This document shows positions 12,190 through 44,716 of a stretch of 64,000 nt of DNA, one piece after another. The stretch comes from Nereocystis luetkeana (Eukaryota; Sar; Phaeophyceae; Laminariales; Laminariaceae): positions 5,381,858-5,445,857 of the forward strand of contig JARUPZ010000020.1 in NCBI GenBank assembly GCA_031213475.1. The letters run 5' to 3'. Under the pieces are notes generated by a model. That model saw nothing but the letters and a program-made list of their open reading frames with translations, was not told the DNA's origin and made no database searches. Positions within the stretch are counted from its first letter, which is position 1, and the number at the start of each line of letters is the position of its first letter. The position numbers and the translations under genes were made by a program.

Positions 12190-12560
12190 CGCGGGTCAGG
12201 TCAAACCTCACGGGTCGGGTCGGGTCGGGTCGGGTCGGGTCGGGTCGGGTCGGGTCGGGTCAGCTGACCCGACCCGACCCGCGATTTTTTTTAGGTATGT
12301 TGACTTGACCCGACCCGACCCGCGAGATTTTGAAAGCCTCTTTGACCCGACCCGACCCGACCCGTGAGATTTGAAAATCTCTTGACCCGACCCGACCCGA
12401 CCCGACCCGCGAGATTTCGAAACCTCCTGACCCGACCCGACCCGACCCGCCACTTTCCGACTGACCCGTGAGACACAGGTTTCATGCGGGTCGGGTAACC
12501 TTGACCCGCGAGACCATTTATCTTGACCCGAAGGTTCGACCCGCGGATCTGGCCCGTGCG
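12190..12560. repeat. GGGTC pentamer array and its inverted continuation
   Basis: A run of GGGTC (about nine units, 12212-12260) meets GACCC units at a central CAGCTG to form a long palindrome. It is followed by ~45-bp units made of GACCC repeats, then GCGAGATTTTGAAA-like spacers. Confidence 0.85.
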
Positions 12561-12779
12561 TGGGCACTTCAAAAACAATTTAATGTTCATTTTAGTGCCC
12601 CGAAGCGATATATGACCTGGCTGTATGTAGCGGGTATATGAATGGATGCGGGCATGCATGCGTAATACGGTATATGAATTTGGCGGTGTTTTAATGTATG
12701 TCTGAATATGATACCAAAGGGGTGTTATGGAGTATTGATACGAGATAAGCCTTTGGGTAAGAGAGCGGGAAGTTATTCA

Positions 12780-13095
12780 AGTGTCGGGTCCGCGAGCCGA
12801 ATGCGCGGGTCCGACCCGCGGGTCAGCAAACAACAACTCGCGGGTCATGCTGGCCCGACCCGCGAGTGACCCGCTTCTCGCGGGTCATGACCTGACCCGA
12901 CCCGTAAGCTTTTCATGACCTCTTGACCCGACCCGACCCGACCCGTGAGATTTGAAAAACTCTTGACCCGACCTGACCCGACCCGCGAGCTTTGAAAAAT
13001 TCTTGACCCGACCCGACCCGACCCGTGAGATTTTGAACACTTCCTGACCCGACCCGACCCGACCGGTGACATTTTGAACATCGAGTGACCCGCGA
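12780..13095. repeat. Second GACCC-rich array
   Basis: The same ~48-bp composite unit (GACCC units plus GTGAGATTTGAAAAACTCTT-like spacer), six to seven units, ending CGCGAAAAGCCCTG. That end mirrors the start of the first array (AGGGCTTTTCGCG at 12180), so 12180-13107 may be a single inverted structure. Confidence 0.8.
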
Positions 13096-13109
13096 AAAGC
13101 CCTGATTTT

Positions 13110-14760
13110 TTCCTGAAGCACGGAGCTGTTGGCATTTATTTGCAAATCGCTTGTTTGCACTTAACGGTCGGGACCATCTATCTGTTGCGTTCCATTCTTC
13201 CTTGTGAGCGAGCGGAGCGGGCGGAGCCGCCAGCTACGCAAAGCGCCTTGTATATCATACGCACGCTGTACTTCGCACATATATACATGCGGACATACAT
13301 CAGTATTCCCTGTTTCGGATCTATCTGTATTATTTACTGTTTGTTGTTGTAGTACGAGTATACAGATCCTGCGCGCCGTCTCATAACGGTACAGTATGAT
13401 CTCTACAGGTAGCAAGTATCAGGTCGATGTACCCGAGGGTACCTGGTACAGCAGCAGCAGTAGATCGCGATCTGTCCGGAGATATTATTGACAGCTGCGT
13501 TAGCAGATACCAGGTATCATGCGTCGTGCACAGACCCGATTTTGATAGCGGACAGTAGGCGCATAGATATTGGATCTTCCCACCATAGCGGGTAAACAAT
13601 CTTCAAGCACTAGATTTCTCACGGAAGTTTCCTTTGCGTGATCTTGCAGCTGGACGTCTGTAAATAAATCTTTTATGAATATCATATTTTATGACGAAAG
13701 TTATAAGAACGTTTTCGAACTCTCCGCCGCTTCAGTGTAGGCTCGCTCGTGCCCTCGGCTTGCGAGCCTCACGCTCGTGCCCAACCTGAACCTCAGCTTG
13801 AGAGAGGCAAGCGAGGCAAGAAACTCCGAACGGAGACATGGTGCCTGCACGCGCACCGAAGCAGCAGCACCTGCTCGCAGACACACCTCATGAAACCTTG
13901 TATACGCACTCTATTCGCTCACCAGTGGGGGCCGCCCGGGGCTTTTGGTTCCTCGTGTGTGTGTCCGGAGCTTGCTCTACGTAGAGAAGCAAGATGGGTG
14001 TGAACAGCACACGATATCCCGTTGTTGCTCTCTCCTCACAACTAACAGCACCCGTGCACGCCGTGACCCGTCGTAGTCCAGGCACTCTAGCTATAGCTCC
14101 CTACTACTTCTGTACTGACAGCTCCGGTCGATAAATTCGTTCACATTCAGTGTAACAGCATGTTATGCTAGCCCGTAACTTCTCAATTTTTTCTCCCGCC
14201 ATCATTCCGCATGGCATGAACCATAGAAAACCCTCGATTTGTTGGCGAGCCCTATTTGCACACCGGGTTTGCAAACTGTACTCTGCACGCCCTTTAGTAT
14301 CGTACCTCGTATACAAGCTTAATACCAGGTACCTACTTGTAGTACCATTCTGTCCCTGAATGCGAGGACCGTTTACCATTTTTGCCGTAGAAGGCACTAC
14401 TAGCGCTCACCGCCTCGCCAGAGGGGCCCACAAACGTCGACCACCGAGCATCACAAACAACGCGGAGGTTATGGTACATACAGCGCACTGCTCTACCAAT
14501 CAATGATGACTCGTCATCATCATGCTGAGCCTGATCGTAACTCAAACCTGAGACGAGGAGAAGTGATTTTGGTCCGATCGATAGCCAACAAGCATTATTA
14601 CCTCGTGCCACCCCGAAGAATGTCGCGTTGTTGGCTGGAGGGGTCGGGGGGGTGGGGGAGTAATGAAGAGTGCCTTATAGAGAAGGACGCAGGGATGCCG
14701 TTGCTGGCGAGGACGCTCTTCTTCTTGGTAATGTTATTCTTGTTGCTCATCTCAAGGGAG
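13110..14760. other. No gene recognised
   Basis: Several TACCWGGTA 9-mers (13440, 13508, 14323). 14440-14520 has a tRNA D-arm-like stretch that does not extend to a tRNA. No coding evidence. Confidence 0.5.
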
Positions 14761-14764
14761 CTCA

Positions 14765-16088
14765 ATGATAGCCCAAGCACGCCTTTCTACGGGAGCGGGA
14801 GGGTTAGGGCAGCTGCCGTCGACGGAAGCGAGGCGAATATTTGCCTCAATCGGGAGCAGGGGGGGCACCCTGCCGGAGGTTCCAGCAGACCTCACGGGCC
14901 CGCTAGGAGACAGGGTCAAGAGGGGTCTCCCGGATTCGAGCATCATTGCTGAGCTCGGTGGCAGCTTGTGAGAGATTAGGGGCACGTGGGGCGTGACAAA
15001 AGAACATACCTAGCATGGGTGCAGAGGGGGACCTGGTCCCAGGGCCCCCTGAAGCCGACATGCTGGCGGCACATGATGCCGTAACCACTAACTCCCGCAA
15101 GGCTCAACAGAGGTTTGGCAAGCTGGTGAATCAGGGTCGGCACGCTGCACACACAGCCTCGCTGGAGGAGCTACCGGAGATTGCACGCCCACCTGGACCA
15201 GGCCACCCGCTGAGGGGGAGCGAGACCACGGCGTTCGCCAAAGCTCGCTACAGAGGTCTACAGGTAGCAGGAGCCACTGCTTGCCTTCGGGCGAGGCCAA
15301 CAGGCTCGCTCCGTGTCATACCAGCAGCGGAGTTCGTGGGCATGGGGAGGCGCTTCGTGGGCATCGAGAAGCACGTGGCAGTGAGGTGCCCCTGCTGCGA
15401 CGCAGTCGACATAGACACACGCCACGCACGCATCTGTCCCAGAGCAGGGGCAGAGGTAAACCAGCATCAACCGTTGGTTCACGCGATCTCCCGCACGCTG
15501 AAGCGGCTGGGAATCCCACACCAAGTAGAGAGCGGCGAACCGTTCACTGCAGACCGAAACCTGCGGATGGACATCGTTGTCGGGAGAGGAGGTCTTCGGG
15601 ACGCTCCTAACAGGGAATACAGGGAAAATTCCATCCTGCTGGACGTCACCCATGCAGACCCGCCAACGCAGGTCCACCTGCGAGGAGGCAGCGCTGATCA
15701 TGATGGATCAGCTGCCTCTACCTCCGAGGCGCGCAAGCGCCAACACTACGCGCGTCCGGGATATGTGTCCTTCGACGAGCGGAGCCACAAACTAGCCACC
15801 TTAGCGGTGGAAAGCTTTGGGCGCCTCGGGGTAGAGGGAAGCAACTTGATCGACCAGCTGGCAGCTAGCGTCGTGGGGGGGAGGGATGGTGTGTCGATGG
15901 CAAGGAAGGGGGTGGTGAAGGAACACCTGCTCCAAATCGTCTCGGTGACCACACAGGTCGCCATTTCGAGGAGGGTGTCGAGGTTCAAGCTCCAGCTTAG
16001 GGACCGCCAAGAAAGAAGAAGGAACAGGGGGGGGAGGGACGACAGACCCACACCGATGGCGTGGGGATGGAGCTTGGATGCAGCTTAG
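14765..16088 (+). pseudogene. Non-LTR retrotransposon 3' ORF fragment with CCHC finger and endonuclease-like domain (LINE-1a)
   Basis: The C-terminal part of a reverse-transcriptase polyprotein. The first part (14765-14971) includes ARLSTGAGGLG and ends at a TGA. After a frame change and a TAG near 15011 it continues as 357 codons at 15015-16088. In that ORF residues 125-141 form a C-C-H-C cluster (CPCC...H...C). Residues 173-215 (ESGEPF, RMDIVV, SILLDVTHADP) look like the acidic core of a restriction-like endonuclease. CCHC plus endonuclease at the C-terminus is typical of the early-branching R2/CRE/NeSL type of non-LTR elements. No RT core is found upstream, so it is 5'-truncated and disabled. 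It ends MAWGWSLDAA, close to the copy at 16943-17160. Confidence 0.75.
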
Positions 16089-16400
16089 GATTTAAGAATA
16101 GAAGGAAATGAGAGGGAAGGAGCAAGGACAGAGAATGGAGTAGACAAGCCGAAAGTTGGCACTGAAGGGAGGTAGACTTGGTGCATGGGTTTCCTTTTGC
16201 TTCCGAGGTTTTCTTCTTTCGGGAAAGTTATGAGTGATCAATGTTGAAGATCATGCTGCACATTGTCGGAAGGCAAGGGAAATTGTAATAATAGAGTGCG
16301 AGATCAGAGTGTCACAGAGGGGGGCAGTCGAGTACCAGACTGTCACCTGAACCATGTATCTTCATACATGACATGTGCAATGACGTTTCCGTTGCTACAG

Positions 16401-16508
16401 TATTACGGGGGACCATAGTAAATAGGACCAAATATTGTTAGGAAAATTGATTAAATACATAAATTTTATGTATGCCATAGGTCCTATTAACTATGGTCCC
16501 CCGTAATA
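16401..16508 (+). mobile_element. MITE family A copy
   Basis: Near-perfect copy flanked by TA on each side, downstream of the LINE-1a fragment. Confidence 0.92.
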
Positions 16509-16942
16509 GTAGCACGTCACGTGCTCTTATACTTTTTAAGTCTTGTAGTATATATCTGGCTGTCTCCTCATCCTATATAATACAATCTACGAGAACGTTT
16601 CCGTTAGTAACACGTCACGTTCTCTGGTACCGGTACGCATTGCACCGCTTTATAGCGACTTGTGGACGTCAGGGGACATGCTGAGCTTGTGGTCATCCGA
16701 GGCGTACCATACCGCTTGTGAGGCGGACTTGCACATATATCGATGACACGTTCAATGTTTTTTTTCATTAGTTGCCTTCTGACAATGTGCAGGGCGTTAT
16801 TCATTCAAAATGAAAAAGCTGACATAATTCATCGAATACCACTAACTTCATCGAACCATTTCTCCTTCCCTGCGTGTACTCACTTGCACCCCCACCATTT
16901 ACCGAGATATTTTACCTACTATGTATCTATACGCCATGCTTC

Positions 16943-17160
16943 CTACTCCGCATCTACATTCCACCCCCACGCCATGGGGAGTAGTCCTCCCTCCTCCTCC
17001 CTTCTCCCCCTGGCGGCCTGGCGGTCTCGCAGGGCGAGCTTATATCGGTGCTTAATTAAATTTCCGGTGTTAGTTGTAGCCATCTCCAGAGACAGCAATG
17101 ATGGGAGTACTATTAGTATGAAACTGCCTCTTGGGTGCCTTACCATGAACACTACATACT
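16943..17160 (-). pseudogene. LINE-1-type C-terminal fragment
   Basis: On the minus strand the frame reads VRHPRGSFILIVLPSLLSLE, then MATTNTGNLIKHRYKLALRD and GLLPMAWGWNVDAE before a stop. The motifs LxLRDRQ and PMAWGWxxDA match the end of the 14765-16088 ORF. The N-terminal half instead matches 5331-5580 and 49480-49560. It is therefore a diverged or mosaic copy. Confidence 0.65.
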
Positions 17161-17356
17161 ACTAGGTGGTACAATCAATCAAATTCCCTTGTGCGGAGTA
17201 AAGGTTCTTTACCTCGCACAAATGATCTAACTCGATGACCAGCTATGGGCGGAGGACCTTTAGCAATCTGGGAGAAGGGATCTTTAGGTTGGTGGGCTGT
17301 TCGGATGTTTTGGTTCCTGTTGGGATCAAGGCACGGACGAAGACCCAACCCAACCC

Positions 17357-17390
17357 CTGACCCTAACCCTAACCCTAACCCTAACCCTGA
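17357..17390 (+). repeat. Interstitial telomere-like CCCTAA tract
   Basis: About four perfect CCCTAA units flanked by CCCTGA and CCCAAA variants, inside the rearranged LINE-1b fragment. TTAGGG-type telomeres are known in brown algae and many other eukaryotes. Confidence 0.85.
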
Positions 17391-17583
17391 CCCCAAACCG
17401 CAGCCGAAACGGGCCAAAACTCGCCATAAACGAGGCTACGCCGAGTTTGCATCGAACCAGGAAATTTCTCAGATGCGGACGACGATTCCGAAGTGCAGAC
17501 CACGCTACACATTTTTCAAGTAAAAAACATCCCTAAAGATCCCTTCTCCCAGACTGCTAAACCTACTCTATGGGCGACCGCCC

Positions 17584-17627
17584 AAAAACAAACAAACAAA
17601 CAAACAAACAAACGAACAAACAAACCA
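17584..17627 (+). repeat. CAAA tetranucleotide array
   Basis: About ten CAAA/CGAA units. Confidence 0.9.
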
Positions 17628-17724
17628 ACGGCACCCTGATTGTCTAGCCCACAAAGTGAGCGGCATGTTTTACAGTGTCGTTACCAACCGACGTCAACCG
17701 AACCTATATTATATACATACCAGT

Positions 17725-18606
17725 AGGGAGGGGGGGGGGGCGTACTCATTTGTTGCTTGCCTTAGTCATTAGACCATTGACCACGCATCTCTTTGGAGAC
17801 GGAGCACCGTTCCTACTCCTAATAGAGAAACCTCCAACAATTGGGCGCTTAATACGTTGTTTCCATATATTACATAGACACTTTTTTGCTTATCTTATCC
17901 CCTTCCTGTTTCGCCGCCTGTGGCCACCATCTATCGCCCAGGATAGAGTGATCGTTTTCTCGCTGCTATCTAGCGTGTTAAATTCCTCCATGTCACATTC
18001 GTCTATTTCCCTCATCTCCCCTTCTAACACATCCCGTTCCTCCTTGCATATATATATATTTCACATTCTCCTACTATGTGAGTTCTGCTCTCTATTGCTT
18101 TGCCACACGGGCACATCTGTGCATCTATTTCCTCCTCCTCCTGGCTACTGGTATACCTCTTTCTCCTTTCTGGCAGGTTCAGGTCACCTACACGAAAGCG
18201 CAGTTTCAGCGTTTTCGCGAAGTCCATTGGGCCGTGCAAATACGTCTTCATTCCTATTCCTTCCCTCAATCCCCCGTATATATATAGGTGTTTTTTCCGA
18301 TTCCACCTTGTTTCGTAGCGCTAGCCTTTCCCTTCTTTTTTTATTATTTTCCTTTCTTCTACTTCTGCCTTGTACTTCCCAAACTCCCCCGCGGACATCA
18401 CCTCTTCTTGGTTTCCCCCCTACATCCTTCTACACTTTCTCAACTACGCTATCCCACCTTATTCCAGCTCGCCCTTTTGTTACTTTCTCCCATACAGCTC
18501 TTTCAACTATTAATATATATAGCGGGCAACCTCTTCTTCGGCATGTTCCTTACTTTATATTGCCATTCAGCTTTCTCGTATCTCTATTTGCCTTCATTGG
18601 GTGCAA
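17725..18606 (-). pseudogene. Non-LTR retrotransposon remnant (LINE-2), RT C-terminus with poly(C) tail
   Basis: Minus-strand coding potential, broken by several stops, runs from about 18600 to 17900. The longest open part (18269-18024) reads TLKLRFRVGDLNLPERRKRY then the zinc-knuckle-like CPCGKAIESRTHIVGECEIY. C-CG-E-H-C at this place is usual near the C-terminus of LINE reverse transcriptase ORFs. A 3' UTR follows and ends ATGAGTACG plus poly(C), seen as a G run at 17726-17740 on plus. It is truncated upstream exactly at the family A MITE (18607-18718). A second copy lies at 25566-26045. Confidence 0.75.
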
Positions 18607-18718
18607 TATTACGGGGGACCATAGTAAATAGGAGGACCAAATATTGTTGGTGAAAATGGTTAAATATATAGGTTTTTATGTATACCATAGGTCCTATTAC
18701 CTATGGTCCCCCGTAATA
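18607..18718 (+). mobile_element. MITE family A copy
   Basis: Near-perfect copy abutting the truncated LINE-2 and followed by a 20-G run. Confidence 0.92.
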
Positions 18719-18834
18719 GGAGGGACGGGGGGGGGGGGGGGGGCATCCGACTACCTGGTCCCAGTTACTAGTTAATCCACCAATATACCTGGTATTTATC
18801 AGGCTCTTCCCGAGTCATTCGTATGCTCCTCATG

Positions 18835-18975
18835 TCCCGATCCGCGGGCATGCGTCGGGAATTCTGATGGCGGGTTGGGTCGGGATGTTTTCAAACTCTC
18901 AGGGGTCGGCTCGGACTACGCTTATTTCTCGATCCGAACCGAACCGACCTGACCTGCGAGGTTTGACCCGAGCCT
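18835..18975. repeat. Degenerate relative of the GGGTC array
   Basis: GGGTTGGGTCGGGATG and TGCGAGGTTTGACCCG echo the composite unit at 12190-13095, more diverged. Confidence 0.45.
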
Positions 18976-19270
18976 TGCTATTTGTAGCTCAACCTAAACA
19001 TAATGTATCTACTTGCTAACTACTAGTCTGTACGATCATCATCTCGATCTCTAGATTCCTTTGATGTGAAATTTAGCCCTACAATTTTTGCTCCACCTGA
19101 GTCACATAGATCTATACTGTACGATCATCTTATCTCTATATTCTTTTGATGTGAAATTCGTTCAGAATATCTCGTTCATGTATGTATGTATTCAGAGCCC
19201 ATCGTAATATATATGTAGAGTTGTATGTATGGGGTTGTTGTGTAACGACCTTTTAGGCCGATTCCTAAAA

Positions 19271-19877
19271 AGCCGTCGGATTTGCAGTCAGTTGAAAAAA
19301 TGTTTCAGCACGTCCGTACGTACGTTCGCATGCCATTGTATGTGAGCTTTCGCCCCGGAAAATTCTGGAAATTAATTGGGCATTCTCGCGGTAAAATGTG
19401 ACGGAGAGTTCTCTCCAACCAAGATTTTTCTGGGGATTTTTCCCGCTTCTCGAGGGGCCCGGTAGCAAGAAAAAAAATCCGTCCGTCCGCACTTTTCCGA
19501 TCCAATTTTCGATCCAACTGACTCCAACACGATTCGAACCCCCGATCGGATCGAGAAAAAAAAACAAAAAAACGTCTGTTTCGATCCGATCCGATCCGAT
19601 CCCCGTTCGCATTGAGTTTCATACTCCCCTCGTTTGGATCGAAACGTGCATGCCGACGGTGATTTTCTTGCAACCGGGTCCCTCGAGAAGCGGGAATAAG
19701 CGCACCCCGGGACTGTGACAGTAGATCTTGGAGAGAACTCCGCCAAGTTATGAGGCGAGAAATACCGTTTATTTTAGTCAACCTTTTCCGGCAGGTTTCC
19801 GGGGCACAAAAAAACTCACGCGAGCGAACGTGCTGAAAGCGACTTTTTCAACTGGCTGCGAATAGTCCGACGCGGCA
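19271..19877. mobile_element. Foldback element with ~200-bp inverted arms
   Basis: The outer ends AGCCGTCGGATTTGCAGTCA and, inverted, GCCGCGTCGGACTATTCGCA carry GTTGAAAAA and TTCAGCACGT in both arms. Inner arm segments GAGAGTTCTCTCCAA, CCGCTTCTCGAGGG and GCAAGAAAA also recur inverted. The centre is GATCC-rich with a TTTTTGT run. Arms are about 75-80% alike by eye. ORFs across it look fortuitous. Confidence 0.65.
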
Positions 19878-19879
19878 TA

Positions 19880-21759
19880 CGAAATGGCCTTGTAACAGCA
19901 CATACCAGGTATATATGAGAGCGTACAACGTTTCGCACCTCGGCAGTAGCTCACGATGTACAGTACAACAGGTAGGTATAGATCATCTGGATCCTAAACC
20001 TGCCGTTTTGATGTGTGTATGATCTACAGTAGTACCCTATTATTAATAGTAGGTTTGTATCTTTTGCAGAATAATCTGTTAAAATACAGTATACACAACA
20101 ATATATCCAACCTATTAATAGCATGCATGTTCGCGTACATAAGTTCTACAGAGAGCAGATTAGTACGGCTTCCACTCAGCAACATGAGATATAGTCCAGG
20201 TCATGCCTGGTACAGCTCTCAGGGATATGTCTGCCCCCAAAGATCTAGATCAAAAAGTAGGAATCGATGATCTATCAGTCCTTGGTGTGCAACGTTTCTC
20301 GAAAAAAAAGTGCAGAAGAGATGCTCAAGTGACTACGAATAGTCTCAGAAAACGAGATGCTATACCCCCTTGCGAGCGTTTCAGGCGCTCGCCCGCGAGC
20401 GAACGAGGAAGCGATAAAACACGCGCACGCCTCTGGGTGCCACTAGAAACCCTTGCCGATCGCACGCCTTTCAAGAGCTGTACATGGACAGACCTTGCCT
20501 CAGATTCCACACAAAATGGTTGAGGTACACACTTGAATTTCGAACCCTGAAATCATAACCCAATCGTGAACCCAACCACCTGGGGATTTTTTTGGGGAAT
20601 AAAGATGGTTGATGTATAGAATAGTTGGTATTAATAGTGTGGACCATCAACCATTTTTTGTTCACCGTAGCCGAAGTCTCAAGGACAGGTTCACCTTAAA
20701 ACTGTTAAAACCTTCAGCTTGTCTCAAAAATAGCTCTCGCAGCGCGCAACTGATCGAAGCATACCACACGCTTGTCACAAAACTGAGCCTCAACGAGAAT
20801 TCTCGAGCTCCTACAGTCTAAATATATATATATATATATATATATATACATGCTCACTCGTATACAGCCGAGGTTGCTGACGATAATAGTTTTTAGAAAA
20901 ACTGAAACTTGAGGCCATTGCATGATGTGATACGCGACACTGCTGCTGTTGCTGTTGCTGCTGCTGTTGCTCTGTGTGACAAAGTGAGGGCGTGCCGTAT
21001 GTGAATGTTGGCGTCAAAAATTGCGTCGAAAATTATATCGTTCGTTTCCTTTCCACCACCTCATGCCCGTTCACGCGGTCACGCGGAAACCGCCGGAACC
21101 GTGAAGAGGCGTCCGATCTCCACTACAGTCATCGCCCCCCCTCCCCCACCCACCAAAAGCCAGCTGCCCCGAATTAACGCCTTTCAGACAACGTTCAAAG
21201 CCCGTAGGCGAGCAAAAAGCAACAGACGCGAAAAAAGTGGCGGCGCGCGTTCGCCTACAACTTTTAAACGGCCGTAAACACACGTTCGAGCGTGCAGCAG
21301 TATTCTTCCTCGTTTTTTCTCAAAACGCGTGCCGTACGTAAGACAGAAGAAGAGACAGCATGAGGACGGATAACAAAAAAAGTTCCAAGAAGAAGCGCTT
21401 CGGAACACTCCGGGTGCGAACAAAACCTTCCCCTCGTCGAGCCGAAACCTAAGCTATAACCCTTCCTGCGACCACCACACCATTGTCTCGCTTCCTTCTA
21501 TCGTTAGAGCGCATGCAGAGCCTTGTCCCTCGTAGGGACAGGAGGGTCACTTTCTGTAATCCCGCCTTTTAGGTCTGCCTAATGCCCCCTCGCCCCCCCC
21601 CTCCCCCTGCCCGGCCTTCAGGGGTTCAACGAAGCCGGCGATGTCGGCCGTCCCCCCCCCCCCCCCCTCCTCTCCCCTCCCCTCTTGCTCGGCTATCAGG
21701 GAGTCAACGAAACCCGTGCTATCTGTCGTATCGGCAAAAAAGATGCATGCGGTTTGGTT
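19880..21759. other. 3' flank of ATP synthase alpha; no gene recognised
   Basis: Contains a TA array (20822-20848), a CTG/TTG run (20940-20972) and C runs (21595-21680). The alpha-subunit 3' UTR must lie in the proximal part; no definite end was found. Confidence 0.6.
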
Positions 21760-43750
<21,991 letters not shown>

Positions 43751-44156
43751 CCTTCCTGCCAGGCAATAGGCTTGCTTGAGACAAGTCTAGTGTGACACCC
43801 ACAAAATGTATCGTACGAATAAAAACGAAGGCTCTCGTCCCCTCTCTTTCCTCTCCGCCCATCCAGAAAATAACGCCTTCCATGGTGTATGTCTAATCGT
43901 CGGGATAACCATGCGGGGATGCAACGAACGAACAGCAGTGTTCTCGGTCAGTAAAGGCGTGAGTTGCGCTATCCTGCGACACTCAGCGGTTGATTTGAAG
44001 TGGGTCTGAGCTTAGTAGTAACTTGTGCCTGGCACGGTGCTGTGGGGGAAAGGGTTCCGAGCACTGAGTTACGAGCAACGACCGAGCGCTTCTCGCGCAC
44101 AAGAGCAGGAGAGATATTGTTTTTCTTGCGGAATTCTCGCCAGGAGGACTCGAACC
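43751..44156. promoter_or_regulatory. Probable shared bidirectional promoter
   Basis: The 406 bp between the start codons of the divergent ATP synthase alpha and KDEL receptor genes must hold both core promoters and both 5' UTRs, unless a 5' UTR intron exists. I see no clear TATA box on either strand and, unlike nearly all other non-coding stretches here, no MITE, poly(G/C) run or microsatellite. That absence suggests constraint. Both starts have an acceptable context (AGGATGG and ACCATGA). Confidence 0.6.
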
Positions 44157-44247
44157 ATGAACATCTTCCGATTGCTCGGCGACATGTCGCACACGGCGAG
44201 CATCCTGTTCCTCCTGCTGAAGCTACGAGCTTCCAAGAGTGCCGCAG
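44157..44247 (+). CDS. ERD2: KDEL receptor exon 1
   Basis: Residues 1-30, MNIFRLLGDMSHTASILFLL then LKLRASKSAA, plus the first base of a Gly codon: the N-terminus and first membrane helix. Donor GTGAGG. The ATG in ACCATGA matches the family's start exactly. Intron 1 runs to 48310 (4063 bp). Confidence 0.95.
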
Positions 44248-44681
44248 GTGAGGAAGCAGCACATGCTTTGTTCAATTTGGCTAAGGCTCTTCTTGTGGTG
44301 GTCGGCGGAGTCGCGGCCGTTTCTTGTTCTTCGAGGATGCGTTGCATTTTAGTATGAAAAAGAAGGCGCGAAGTTGGGGCGACGATAAGCGGCTGAATAA
44401 CGCAAGCGGGCGGGGGGGCGGTGCTCAATGCTCAGGAGCTTCGGCCGTGGCTGCTAGAGAGCCGCATGCACCTTCGCGCGCATGGCATCCCCTTTGTCGC
44501 TTTTCTATCCGGCACAGTTCCCGGCTTCACGTCAGATTCGAACTCACAACTTTCTTCCACGTCGTATGTCGTACTCGTCAGCAATGATGTTCTCGTACCG
44601 CAGTAGTCGTGGCGGGCAGTCGTACCCTGCATTTTCTCCTGCCTGGTGTGTGCAAGAAACACAGGCACGGGCACAGCAGCA

Positions 44682-44716
<35 letters not shown>

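Larger units (their letters stand above)
17228..17700 (-). repeat. Rearranged LINE-1b fragment with inverted segment and telomere-like tract
   Basis: The minus strand of 17620-17700 matches 5331-5400, and of 17165-17250 matches 5411-5500. Between them, about 30 bp at 17262-17292 (AAAGATCCCTTCTCCCAGA on the minus strand) recur inverted at 17532-17561, enclosing the CCCTAA tract. A CAAA array (17584-17627) sits at the break. Confidence 0.6.

Noticed and set aside
12059..13160. Overlapping Gly/Arg/Val and Asp/Pro ORFs
   Set aside because: Pentamer repeats without stops open all frames; no protein evidence.
14440..14520. tRNA-like D-arm (GGTAGAGCAGTGCGC on minus)
   Set aside because: No matching anticodon stem, T-arm or acceptor stem could be placed.
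17675..18631. 318-codon plus-strand ORF
   Set aside because: It is antisense to the LINE-2 remnant, whose minus-strand frame carries recognisable motifs; the plus frame is Ser/Leu/Phe-rich low complexity.
19525..19555. GGGGGTTCGAATCG resembling a tRNA T-loop
   Set aside because: The stem does not pair and it lies in the centre of the foldback element.
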